Of a stretch of 64,000 bases of DNA, positions 49,187 to 60,312 are shown in pieces (the stretch's first letter is position 1; each line of letters starts with the position of its first letter). The notes under the pieces were generated by a model. It ran no database searches and was not told the origin of the DNA. It was given only the letters and a program-made list of their open reading frames with translations. The stretch comes from Tretioscincus oriximinensis (taxonomy: Eukaryota > Chordata > Lepidosauria > Squamata > Gymnophthalmidae), in the NCBI GenBank assembly GCA_022410635.1, contig JAJVDF010000263.1, positions 1,148,355-1,212,354 on the forward strand, read 5' to 3'. The position numbers and the translations under genes were made by a program.

Positions 49187-49454
49187 GTAGATCCAGCTTC
49201 TGAGTGCAAAATCGCACAGCTGCATTAATTCACATCAAAGTAAAGCACATTGACTAATTTAAGGCAAAAACAACAGGGAGAAGTACTTCCCTTTGCAAAC
49301 TCTTTTTATCATGCTTTGCCGTTTATTTTTATCTTATACAACAAAATATTCTATTTGACTATTCTCCACCAATAACAATGCATCTTAAAACCATATGCTC
49401 ATGGGCAACACATCAGACAATAGCAAATTATCTTTTTCTTCTTTTCTTCTCAAG

Positions 49455-49591
49455 ACTCCTACAGTGCATTCCTTGAGTCCTAGCCGTGGACCAGAGTCAG
49501 GAGGGACTATGGTGACTATCACAGGCCATTTTCTGAAATCTGGAAGCAGTGTGTTGGTATTGCTGGGTAACCAAACCTGCGAGTTTTATGG
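49455..49591 (+). CDS. PLXNA2: Plexin-A2 internal exon c (IPT/TIG repeat 2, first part)
   Basis: The exon opens in phase 0 with [17 protein letters not shown], and [11 protein letters not shown] follows: the TIG signature of P-x-x-GPxSGGT and a V-T-I-T-G strand. Codon 39 starts an N-glycosylation sequon (NQT at 49569), followed by CEFYG. The exon ends with 2 nt of a split Gly codon (GG|G). The donor is GTAAGA. The acceptor ends TCTCAAG, so the base before AG is A rather than the usual C or T, but the frame supports no other nearby [16 protein letters not shown] and [10 protein letters not shown] are, from memory, plexin-A2-like. The preceding intron is 11,493 bp. Confidence 0.93.
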
Positions 49592-50088
49592 GTAAGACAC
49601 ATTGTTATTATGACTATTTGTTCTGCTCTAACTAAAAACATTCAGCATCTCATTAATCATCTTAAGCCATCCTGCTATCAATGTGGCATTTATTGTATAC
49701 CATTTCACTAAGTAAATGTTTATTAATTTTGCTTTCATTTTGTGTATTTAATTCCAAATATATATCAAATGCTGAGTCCAAGTTGTATTGATGGTCCCTT
49801 TTAATATTCTCCTTCCCCTTCAACTAAGAAAAAACTTGACAAACTCAAACCAAACGCAGTATCTTTTTCTCCTTCTAGCCATTCTATTACTTCTTAATAG
49901 TAAACTGGGATATTAAAGACAGGATTGAAATCTAACACTTTATTTTTCCTTGTCTTCAGGTTCAGGCTGAAACTAATCTTTGGCTTGATATCTATTATGA
50001 TTTATAGGTCCCTGCACACACACACAAAATGTAAAGATGCAATGCAGAGATTTGTATCTGCCCTCCTTCTATGCATTCAAATTAACAA

Positions 50089-50428
50089 CATAAGAACATA
50101 AGAAGAGCCATACTGGATTAGGCCACGGCCCATCAAGTCCAACATTCTGTGTCACACAGAGGCCCACCAAATGCACCTGGGCAGTCTGAACAGAGGGAAG
50201 AAAAATATGGACCTGTTCATGACTCCCTGCAAATGGCATTTCAGGAGCACTACTGTTGCTCCATCCCGGAGGCAGCATCCATGCATCCATCCTAGGACCC
50301 ATTTACACCCTTGGTGTCCATACACCTGTCTAGTCCTGTCTTGAAACTATCCAAGCTGTTAGCTACCACCACCTCTTCAGGAAGTAAATTCCACAGGCCG
50401 ATGACCCTCTGGGTGAAAAAATACTTGA
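50089..50428 (-). mobile_element. LINE 3' end (TTCTTATG family)
   Basis: The plus strand starts CATAAGAACATAAGAAG, the complement of the TTCTTATG tail. GGCCCACCAAATGCACCTGG, CATGACTCCCTGCAAATGGC and GGAAGTAAATTCCACAGGCC follow; the last is the complement of the coding tail GLWNLLPEEV. It is only slightly diverged from the copy at 60332, so fairly young. Confidence 0.93.
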
Positions 50429-51324
50429 TACAGTGTTTATCGACAGACGCATACTGTCCTGCTTCATGCACTAATTATAAAAAAATGTATTTACTGAGTG
50501 CCATTGATTTGCAAAATCCAATGACCTATTTATTTTTTTCTTTAATTCAATTTGCGCACTTCAAAACTTTTCAGAGTATGAAGCTATGTTTAGGAAATAG
50601 CTGGGGTTTCTTACATTGAGTATTTCTACCCCTCAGAAAATTCTCCATATGAGGAATATAGATTCCAGGACACATTATGAAGCTTAATGAAAGACGTCAT
50701 TTGCATTTGGAAATCCTGATGCTACTTAAGTCCCAAACAATAATCCCAATGATAAATCCTAAAAATTAACAAGGAATACCCTTGCCTGTTCTTCTTTACT
50801 ATTATTGATATATAATCTGGTTCTATGAAGTTGGGGAGGGAAATGTCAACAGATCCATTTCCACCAGGTATTATATCACAGGGATGGGGATGGGTGTGAA
50901 GGACGGAATTTTATTAATTCAAAAGTGGCTTTTTTCATTAAAATATTTTATCCTTTTTCCCAAATTATAAGGGTGGCTCACAAAGTGGCTTGGTCCTCAT
51001 CTTGGGCATTCACTTATCTCAGCCCATTTTAAAGTCTTCAAAGCAGTTTGAAAATAAATAGGTCACAAAATGTTTCCCTGTCCATTTTATTCTTGTATTA
51101 AAGAAGCTCTTTTCAATAAAAAAAATTCAGGCTAATTATTTGCTCTTAATGGCCACCTCCATTTTAACTTCTTCCCTTGCCTTGTGTTTACCAGTAATTA
51201 CCACCTCCATTTCAGTTTCTCCCCATCCTCTCTGAACCAGCCACTGAAGTTGAGTCCTCCGACTTCAAGCCAATGTGCACAAGAGTGACAGTCTCTGAGC
51301 ACACTCCTCAGGCTTACTGAAAAG

Positions 51325-51379
51325 GGAAATACTAGACCTCCGGGTATGGGTTGGGTAAAATTATAATAAATAAATAAAA
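51325..51379 (+). repeat. Weak L2-like 3' tail
   Basis: GACCTCCGGGTATGGGTTGG, then AATTATAATAAATAAATAAA, resembles the last 50 bp of the element at 49065-49186. It is short and diverged. Confidence 0.4.
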
Positions 51380-52102
51380 GTATGAAGAGGTATTCCTTAT
51401 AGAAGTTTGTTACCACATCTTTTCTGTTATCAATCCATTTTGACTCTTAAAATGGATTAAATGAGGATGTGTGGCCATGCCCACAGAGGGCCTATACGTA
51501 ACTATAAGCAAAGAAGAAATATAAGATTGTTGGAAAAGTGATTTAAAATGCAAGAAACAAATTTTATCAGTTCTCATTCATCCGATTTTCATATACAAGG
51601 AAACTGGCAAGATGATCTACTTTGTCAAATCTTTTTCCCAACTTCATCCCTTCACATTCTGTAACAGCTTTCACTATAGCAGGTTTCCCCAAGTTTCCTT
51701 GAAATGTATGTCCTGCATGTTCTGAAAGGTACAGCAGGTCAGCATCCATCTTATATTAAGCTGGGAAGCGGTAGATGAGCATGTTAATGAGTGTATAGGA
51801 TTTAATGGATTTAGCATTTCCTCTTCTTGTTCAATAACAAATTAAGTTATATCTTTGGAAGAGCTTAAAAGGAAAATGGAATATTTTACTACTTCTTTCA
51901 TGTCTTACCTATAGGTGAAATTTCTTTTTTATAGCCTTTGCTTTCCATATATCCTTTTAAGCTTAAAGTAGTTTATGAACTCTCTAAGAAATTATTACTG
52001 GGTTTTGTTTTGGAATCTGAAGTGTTCTGACTGATGGCTGAAGGAAAAATGCTTGGCTTAGGAAGAAAGGGCAGTTTGGTTGATACTTTGAACTCTTTAT
52101 GT

Positions 52103-52225
52103 TCTGGATATTATTTTGGTTTTTATCCTGCAATAGGGGTTAGGGATTTATATACCAGTGCAGTCTACACTAGCATGTGGATGGCCGCCCTCTATTCTAG
52201 GATATATTCCATAATAAAGCCCAAT
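52103..52225. repeat. Palindromic MITE, family 2, copy 3
   Basis: The inner part CAGTCTACACTAGCATGTGG, then ATGGCCGCCCTCTATTCTAG and AATAAAGCCCAATG, matches the other two copies. The left arm TCTGGATATTATTTTGG...TTATCCTGCAATAGGGG is an imperfect complement of the right arm. Confidence 0.6.
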
Positions 52226-55200
52226 GTAGGAGGGACATCGATGAGAAATATTGTGGTTTTGTCATGACTGCTAACAGAGCAGTTGGCAATAACGAAATCC
52301 CACCACATTTTTCATAAATTACTTGTTGCCAGTTAGATCTATATATTTTGACGTTCACTTTGCAAACTTCAGCCTAGATAACAAGGTATAGAACAATAAA
52401 ATGTATAGCAATTTAAAACAGATAATACCTTTACAAGACAGCACATATCAAAAAAATAGGAAAAAGAAATCCTTAATAAAATGCAAAAGTTCTCTATAAT
52501 TTTGTCAATACAGTACAATGCCAAATGTAAAACATATAAATACAATACGGTCCTACAATGTAACATAAATTCTGAAAGTTATTTCCATTCCTTCATAACC
52601 TAAGCAGCAAAACACTGGCAGCATAAACACACATTTCTCTTTCTTTCTAAAATCTTCCAGAAAAGAACATTATGAAAAGGAGACCAAAAAAGGTTGTTCA
52701 ATGACATTCGTGTTTTACAATCTCACCACTATAGAAATAGGTATGGATATTCCATCCAATATAGGCTGACCAGAGAAACCTGGAATTGTGAAAGGTCAAT
52801 TTCAGTTCCCTGTTCTTTATTCTGATATACAAAAAAAGTTAATAAGGAAATTTTAATGGGTTTTTGAACACCTTTGGCAAACACCCCAAAATAAATAAAT
52901 AAATAAAAAGAGGCCATTAAAAGTGGCCATATTTCAATTTGGCTTGAAGCAGTGTATATTTTGTTCCTTTTCAATACACACAGATTGTGATTTTTTTTTC
53001 CTGAAATGCACTCCTTCTGATGTCGTTTAAAAACAGGTATTCCAACACTTAAAACAATAAACCTCATATTGTTATACATTGCTCTTCCTTTACTTCAAAA
53101 TGTGGCACTAATCATCTGCCAAATTTCTGTGATCTACTTTGATATTTATTGATAGCATTTCTTTCCATGCAGCAGTTGGCTATATTTGTCTTTTCTGTGT
53201 CCCAATGCAAATAAAAAGGAGTTCCACTGGTATGAGAGAGAGGGTGGCCATTCTCTCTTTTTTCTGTATTTATTCATTTTCCAACAATATAACACCAACA
53301 TAAAACACCACACTACAAAATCAGCAAAACAAGTGACACAACCTTCTCTCAGTCATTCTCAGTCTTAAAATGTACATCTCTATTATTCGTTGTCATTTTT
53401 TCCATTTTTGAATACTTTTGAAAATAAAAGATAGTTGGAAAATATTTTATTTATATTTTGATTAATCATCTTTTCAGTTTTTAATATCACAGACTTGAAA
53501 AACATGGCTGTATTAAAAAATAACTAAATAGATGTCTCAGAGGCACCTTATTCGTACCCCATAGAAACAGTTTGTGACATTTTGTGTTCTCAAACAATTT
53601 TAATCCACCTTTTCTTCCAAAGAATGTTAAGGATGAGTTTCCAACTCAGCCTAAGTTTGAATGTACTATTGAAAGATTGGGGGGGGGGGTATTTTCTTGG
53701 TGATGTCACTGTAGTGTAGTGGTCTTAATTTTTAATGGAATGTTTACCTTAAAATTATTTATATATCCTTCTATTTCCTTAATGGATGCCATTGACCAGA
53801 TTTCATCCTGATCTGATCCACGTAAATATTATGGTTATAATTTTGGCACTGCTCCTAATTCACTATGTGATCTGTTTACCACAATGAGACAATGTAGCCT
53901 AGAGATAGAAGCATAAAACTGTTCACATCGTTCTTTCCACACAAGGTCACACATGGTCTCCTTCTTCTGTTCTTCCATTTTTTATTATTTGCACGGTCTG
54001 TAGGTGATGAACTTGGCATGTACTCATGATGTGCAGGGAAACTGATTAGATGAAGCTGTTTCTAATGAGATTCACTATAATTACAGCTTCCCTCTATTCT
54101 CCTGCCTGTGATCGGAGGAGTGGGGAGATTCACCATGGCGACATGGTAATAGCGCAGAAAGCTAATTAACTGATCACAAGGAGTTTGCAGTAATTCTTTG
54201 CCAGGAGTAATGTGTCACTTTGGATCTCACACAAGGGTTAAGCAGGCTTTTCTGAAGTCTGATCTTTAGCATGCTAAAATGCCTATACTCATACTTGGCC
54301 ACTGGTGAGTAGAAAGAAATGGCTGGAGATGTCTGGAAATTATTCAGCAGTAAGGAGAATTGGCTCTTTTTTTTTAGTCTATGTTACATACAGTCATACC
54401 ATTAAAAGTATCATTTATTCTTTTCTGCCTATTCCTCTTCAAAAAATTTTCCTCGTACCTTACTCTCCCATTGTCCTTTAACATACACAGGAATGGCTGG
54501 ACCACTCAATGGTTTTCAGCACTTGCAAATCCTTTTGAGAAAAACCACAGAATGGATTTTTAAAGAGTTTATATCAGCTTAATAACTAGAAATATAAAAT
54601 TGTCGCTTTCTTTTCTTGAATCATATAACATGTATCAATTTTACTGTTATTAAACTGGATTTTAATGTTTTTATGTTTTATCATTTTAACGTTTTATGCA
54701 CTTTATCATGTTGCCTGTGTTGGAACCATTTGCAGGGTGGGCTATAATGATCAAAATAACAGTTTATGCCCCAGTCTAGCATATTGTCCCTCTCATCTAC
54801 AAACAGAACTTTGCAGAGGAGCAAAATACAGTTCTCCAAAGCAAGTAATTAAGTAATTGAGTAATTGTGTTAGTCAAGTAAACCTCATTTTTGGACACGG
54901 AATCCTTTAGTATAGATTTCTCTAAACAGTAATCCTGAATTAGTGTCTCCAGAAATATATCCGTAATTATATTCCCTGAAATAATGAAAAGGTTGTTGAC
55001 TTGAATGCACCTTTTGCATTATTGGATTTCAACCAAAAATGCTAAGGTTCTTGGACGAATGGGTTTGAGCTGTTTATGGTTAAAGTATTGTATGGTTTGT
55101 GAGTTTGAATAGAGATACATGAATCCTTGTTGTTGGATTTTATTTTAATTTTTTCTTTAATGCTGTTATTTTACTAGAAAGCTTTGATGCCCAAATGTTT

Positions 55201-56488
55201 ATAGAATTCTAGTGCTACAATATCATATGTGATTGTAATAATGTTTAATTACTCTTAAATATTTATTAGATCTTTCACTATGAAAAACACCCAGAGAATA
55301 AATTCAGTGCACATTTGTCAGAAATATATACCTGTATAATAATGTCTCTCTAGGGAAATGTTTTTTAAGAAAGGGAGAAAGAAATTCTTTGAAAACTGTG
55401 GTGTAAAGCAGCAGTAATAGAAGAGTTGATTTAACTTCCTTTTACGCCTGTTGTGACACATTTACTCTTCCTTTAACTTCTCTGTCATCTAAGAATTGAA
55501 ATAAGACAGAGTTTTTATATAATATGTTTTTGTCTAGTAGTCCTGCCAAGTATTAAGAATGAAGCAGTAAAGCCTTCTTCTTGTTTCACTATCCTGAAAA
55601 GCTTAAGTGATAGTGGCATGTGAAAGGGTCTTCTCTGTCGTAGTTCCCAGATTCTGGAATCACTTCCCAACAAAATTATGTGAAGTGCCAATATTGCATG
55701 GCACTAATTTTGCATCAATTTTGATATAGTTTAACTCCTAGCTATTGTTAGCCTGCTGAGATAGAAGGGTAGTATTTAATCATGATGTTTAAATAACAAA
55801 TTTTCTTTGTTTTTTTGGTTTTATTATGGGTTAGGGTTGCCCTGGGACATTTTGATGACATGTATATATAAAATACAGAAATAAGTAAATAATTAGGCAA
55901 ATAAGTAAACAAATATGTTTGTGCAAGCCAATAATAGAAAGGAAACAATACATTTGTTTAAGCCTCGTATATTCCTTTTGTGGAATTCACTGTAGCTGTT
56001 CATTTTTAAAAATCATCAGAAGAAAGAATCATGCAACTGCATGTCACAGTAAATATGATTGCAGATAAATGTCAGTCAATCTGCACTACCAGGAAAGGAG
56101 GCTTCTCACATGAGATTGTTTTTTAACAAAATATGTCCTACGGTAATATGCAGTTTCAAACTTTTAAGTTCTGTCTCAAAGTTTATTGTTTTAAACAGGA
56201 GTGAATCATAAAACACTGGTCAAGAACATCTGTGGCCCAAATATGAGAAGGGACTGAGATAAGGAATGCAGTATGATGACTTCAGTTGGTTGGTGTTCAC
56301 TCTTTGACATTGTCCCTTGAGGTTCAAGTATTCATTAAATAGGGCTCAGATGTGACTTAAAATGTTTGTATTAATCATGGGAACTCAACTGACCAGTATC
56401 TTGCAGTATCTGATCAGTATCTGGCAGTTCAAGAAAGATTACTACCTTGCTTCTTTTAAAAGGTATATTTTTATTTCCTCTCTTTCAG

Positions 56489-56656
56489 GAGATCTCCAAA
56501 TGAAATTATATGTGTCTCTGCACCCTCAACCCATGGCCTAGGCTCTGTGCATGTTTCAGTCAGTGTGGATCGAGCCCAGTTAGAGAGTACATTGTATTTT
56601 GAATACATTGATGACCCAAAAGTTCAACGCATTGATCCTGAATGGAGTATAGCCAG
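56489..56656 (+). CDS. PLXNA2: Plexin-A2 internal exon d (end of IPT repeat 2, start of IPT repeat 3)
   Basis: One nt completes the split glycine; 55 codons and 2 nt of a split serine follow. It reads [20 protein letters not shown], then [20 protein letters not shown], then [15 protein letters not shown]. The VSVSVDRA strand and the [DE]PEWSIAS linker are plexin-A hallmarks: the first closes IPT 2 and the second opens IPT 3. The acceptor is a strong pyrimidine tract CCTCTCTTTCAG and the donor is GTAATG, weaker than the GTAAGT of the other exons. VQRI-PEWSIASGHTPLT agrees with plexin-A2 rather than A1 (which, from memory, has [12 protein letters not shown]). The preceding intron is 6,897 bp. 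Confidence 0.94.
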
Positions 56657-59600
56657 GTAATGATTATTGCAAAAGCATGAGCACTAATTGTTCAAGTAGC
56701 CTAAGCAGCAATTCATAAATTCAGTCCAGTAGCATGAATTCAATAATTATTAAGCTTAATCCAAACTGGAGTAGTTGAAGGACAATGTGACTCAATATCC
56801 TTTGAGGAAGCATTATGTTGAAGATTTCTTCACTGGCAGCTGAGTAAGATTTACTAGATTATTTGAGGATAAAGTTATTAAAGTTCAAATCAAACTGAAC
56901 TTCAAGTGTGCGGAGTCCACGGAGCTGATGGTGGCAATTAATTGGCTTCTAACTGGTATATGAACACAACAACTGTATTTTAGGTCTTTGCTTGCCTTGA
57001 CTGACTAAAGCTGCTAGACGTTTGTTGGTATGCTGGATCACTTATGTGCCTTTTATAGGAAAGGGATTGTCTCAGCAACCTTGAAAAAAACTTGTTCTTT
57101 CCAAATCTCTTTATTTTAAGGAAGGTTCTTCATCATATCAAAGTTTTTTATCAGTGAGACTATGCTACTTCTGAAAGAACAGGTCCAAGATTTGCAGGTC
57201 CAACTAAATTCAAAGCTCCAGTTGGAACAGTTGATGGAAACTGTAACTAAAGAACATTTGCCTAACTTTTATTTGTACACCTATACCATCAATCCTTAAA
57301 AACTACCTGAATTGTACAGCTACAATGTGTTTTCTTCAATGCTATCTAGGCTGTCCTACAAATGGTATGGAATATAGCAAGCTGTGGACTTTAATAGTTA
57401 AAAACAAGACCATGTTATATCTCTGTTGCCCTTGTGACTAGTTTCTAGTCTATTTCTGGATCCAATACAAGGTACTGATTATGATGTTTAAAGCACATTT
57501 CATGTTAGTGTCCAACTTTCTCTGGAGCACCTAATAGAAGCCAATGTCTGATCCATTTGCAAAAAAGCTTCTTGTAAAAGGAGGTCAAGCTAGGAAAGCA
57601 GACTCTTCGGTACTGTAAACTGTAAAAAAAAAACCCTTCATCTTCTATATGGTCTATCCTTAATTTAAGTGCTGTCACTTCATTATTTTCTTTTTAGTTT
57701 ATATCTGAAGGGTGTTCTTCTCCCACTTTTAAACAATCAGCTAAAACACTTCATCTTGTGAAAATGACTCAAATTGTTGTCAATGGTTGTTACAGTGTAA
57801 TAAACGTTATTTAAGTGTGGTTTTTTTTTACCCCATAAACATGATAAAAGCCTGGAAAGTTAAATTAAAACCAAAGCCTTCCCAATGAGATTTATTATGG
57901 AAATTAAGTCTGTGAAAGCACAAAAATCCCATGAAATACATTTCACTTTTGTAGCTGGGAAAGCTGTTCCCTATTTCTATTTTGTTTAAAATAGAGAACT
58001 TTAGAAAGCCTGAATCATTTACCACTTTGTGAAGTATTTTCCCCACCATAGACTTTAGCACCATACTAATGATGAGTTTACTAGAATCAACATTAACTTT
58101 GAAAACACTTATTCTAAAAATGATTGCTGCCCCTCACAGAAAAGAAAACACGGTTTATGACTTGGGGCAGCAGAGCCAAGTCCCCTATGTGGGAAAAAGA
58201 GCTATTATTTGCAATTCCCGTCTAATGCTTTGCTCTCCATTGTCAACACCCAGTTTCTCTGACTCCTTGGGGAATTTATGCCACCTGTGTAAATACTAAA
58301 GATTTATGGATCAGGTCTGATCTTTCAAATGAGCTCAGGACATTGCTTCCTGTGGGTTCTCTCTCTCTCTTTTTTTTTTTTAGAATCAGGGAATCTGGAC
58401 ATCTAAAAGAATTAGGCTTTTAGGATTAAGTTATTAGCAATATAGACAGCCTTTGCCTTTGTTAGGCCCAGAAGCTTAGGAACCCCCTTGAAAACATTTC
58501 AGGACCCTTCAATGTGTTCTGAAAGCAGCAAACCTATCTGCTATACACTTTTTCATCCACAGATTTGAATGTATAATTGGAAGATAGTTAGAGTCTGCTT
58601 GTTCTCTGAGTTAGAAAATCAGTGTTATTAGTTCAATTATAATTATTGTACCAATTACAACCAAAGTAATCTCTGATTATATTCCAGGAAAGCAAAAAGA
58701 ACCTCATGATCACTTCCATTCTCTAGGGAAGGACACGAGTTCTCTTTAAAGGCTTCTTAACTACATTAATGAGTGGGATTTTTTTTNAAAAAAGATAAGC
58801 CAAGGCAAGAAAAAGGTAGTGGTGATTAATACAAGCTGTTTACCCCCAAACAAAACAAAATTCCAAAAAGACTTTCTTCAACCTTTTTTACGTTTATCAT
58901 TTTCTTTACATGGAGTATTATATTTTGTATTCTAATATCACATTCTGGGAATAAATGAGATATTAGGGAGGTGGGAATATTTTGACTGAAAATGCAAAGT
59001 ACATTTGACTGAAATGTAACTGGTATTTGTTAATTTGGACCTCCTTTAGATATTCCTAGCAACACTGCAACTGAGATTCATTTTCAGAAAAGTATAACTT
59101 GGATGTGAAAGATAAGAAATTTTAGACCTACAAATTTTCTGAGCTGTGTATACTGGCCATGGCAGCCTGGCTTTTCACAGTCTGGGCTTTTCTCACCTTA
59201 CAAAGGGACTAAAAGCGGCTTACAAGGGTATTTTGCCCGAAGGCTCACATTTTATCTTCCCCACCAGGCTGTGGTGGTTCCCATGTATCTACTTGCATTC
59301 AGTTGCAATTTCTTGCACTTCTTGCTTTCAAATAGCTGGGTTGGCTAGAGCTACAAGGCTTCGAAACCTGATCTCCCAGATGAGAGATGGTTTCCTAAGT
59401 GACTGAGCCATCCATGCCTGGTAGTACAAATAAATTTTGTAAGAATCTATGGATATTTCTGCATTTACTTGAAATCTCAAAAATAATCTCTCATCCGCAC
59501 TTTTTCGTACCTCAAATTAGAGTATACTTGAAAGGCTTTGTTTACTGCTTATATAATCTACCCAATATCATGGACTACCAGTATATTGCTCAGGACAATG

Positions 59601-60218
59601 CAGATCGTGGAGATATGTAGTCGGGACACCTCTGTTTTCCAAACTAATAAACTGCCTATTTCGGCACCATATGGAAGTGCACCACTGAAATGGGTGGCGT
59701 TCCAAGGAATTGCAATTCTTAGCCATTGGAATTCTCAAAGGCCATGCAAGCTTCAGNGCCAGTTCATGAGCTGCAAACAATGATATTCCAGAGCACATCT
59801 TGCCATTACAGGCCACTTCTTGCTATTCCAGACCTTCTTGCTAGATTCTGGCAAGGTAAATATGCAAAGGCCTTGGACTATGCAGATCTCTGGTGCAGTT
59901 TAATTGAATCAATTCTGGGCTGAAACAATTTACTGCAAACTAAGTCTACTACAAACTTAGATCTATTGTGCAATAAGATAGACAATATAGTTGTATTTCA
60001 CCAAATCCTAAAAAATTGTGTTGGAGAGATGACTACAATCTAAATGGACAGATGAGACCAGGAAATCCATATGACTTGAGACAGCTCTAGCCTGAATAGC
60101 AACTTGGAAAAAATGTTGTCTTTAATACGTGTTTTGCTTTGCTTTGCTAAAATAATGGATTCTGGGTTTTTTCCCTGGTTCATCTATCAATAATCCAGTA
60201 TCTTCTGCTTCTCCTTAG
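56657..60218 (+). other. PLXNA2 intron between exons d and e
   Basis: The 3.6-kb intron starts GTAATG and ends TCCTTAG. The only element recognised is the SINE at 59184-59418. The stretches 56657-59183 and 59419-60218 have short chance open frames only. A single N sits between a T run and an A run at 58787. Confidence 0.8.
59184..59418 (-). mobile_element. tRNA-derived SINE with internal deletion
   Basis: GCTTTTCTCACCTTACAAAG, GGCTTACAAGGGTATTTTGC, then AGAGCTACAAGGCTTCGAAA. The 50 bp that separate the AGAGCTACA and GGCTTCGAAAC segments in the copy at 12693 are missing. The (GAA)n end is absent; the A-box complement (CTGAGCCATCC) is kept. Confidence 0.9.
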
Positions 60219-60312
60219 TGGCCACACACCTTTGACTGTAACAGGAACCAATCTGGATGTAATACAAGAGCCCAGGATCAGAGTAAAGTACAATGGAAAG
60301 GAGTCTGTCAAT
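60219..60312 (+). CDS. PLXNA2: Plexin-A2 internal exon e (IPT/TIG repeat 3)
   Basis: One nt completes the serine codon from the previous exon, and 31 codons then end in phase 0. It reads [20 protein letters not shown] followed by [20 protein letters not shown][FY]NGKESVN is the segment that most clearly separates plexin-A2 from its paralogues as I recall them, so this exon carries the best case for the A2 name. The acceptor is CTTCTCCTTAG and the donor is GTAAGT. A LINE tail begins about 20 bp past the donor. The next coding exon, which should start with a Val-Cys pair, is not found before 64000 and must lie downstream. Confidence 0.95.

Larger units (their letters stand above)
37962..49454 (+). 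other. PLXNA2 intron between exons b and c
   Basis: The 11.5-kb intron contains a SINE tail with a microsatellite and gap, a MITE, a long reverse-strand L1, a LINE 3' end and an L2-like tail. The stretches 37962-39140, 39617-39951, 40075-40530, 44393-46285 and 47110-49064 hold no recognised gene or repeat, apart from a short perfect hairpin at 45511-45551. Confidence 0.8.
49592..56488 (+). other. PLXNA2 intron between exons c and d
   Basis: The 6.9-kb intron contains a reverse-strand LINE 3' end (50089-50428), a weak L2-like tail near 51.35 kb and a palindromic MITE (52103-52225). The rest (50429-51320, 51380-52102, 52226-56488) has no gene or repeat I can name. A non-repetitive block at 53985-54270 has the varied composition typical of conserved non-coding DNA. 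The sequence at 52762 starts TAGGCTGACCAGA like the MITE termini at 33873 and 35916, but no second arm was found. Confidence 0.8.

Noticed and set aside
52762..52790. Third copy of the TAGGCTGACCAGA MITE
   Set aside because: Only 13 bases match the terminus and no inverse arm follows within several hundred bases, so it could be chance or a bare remnant.
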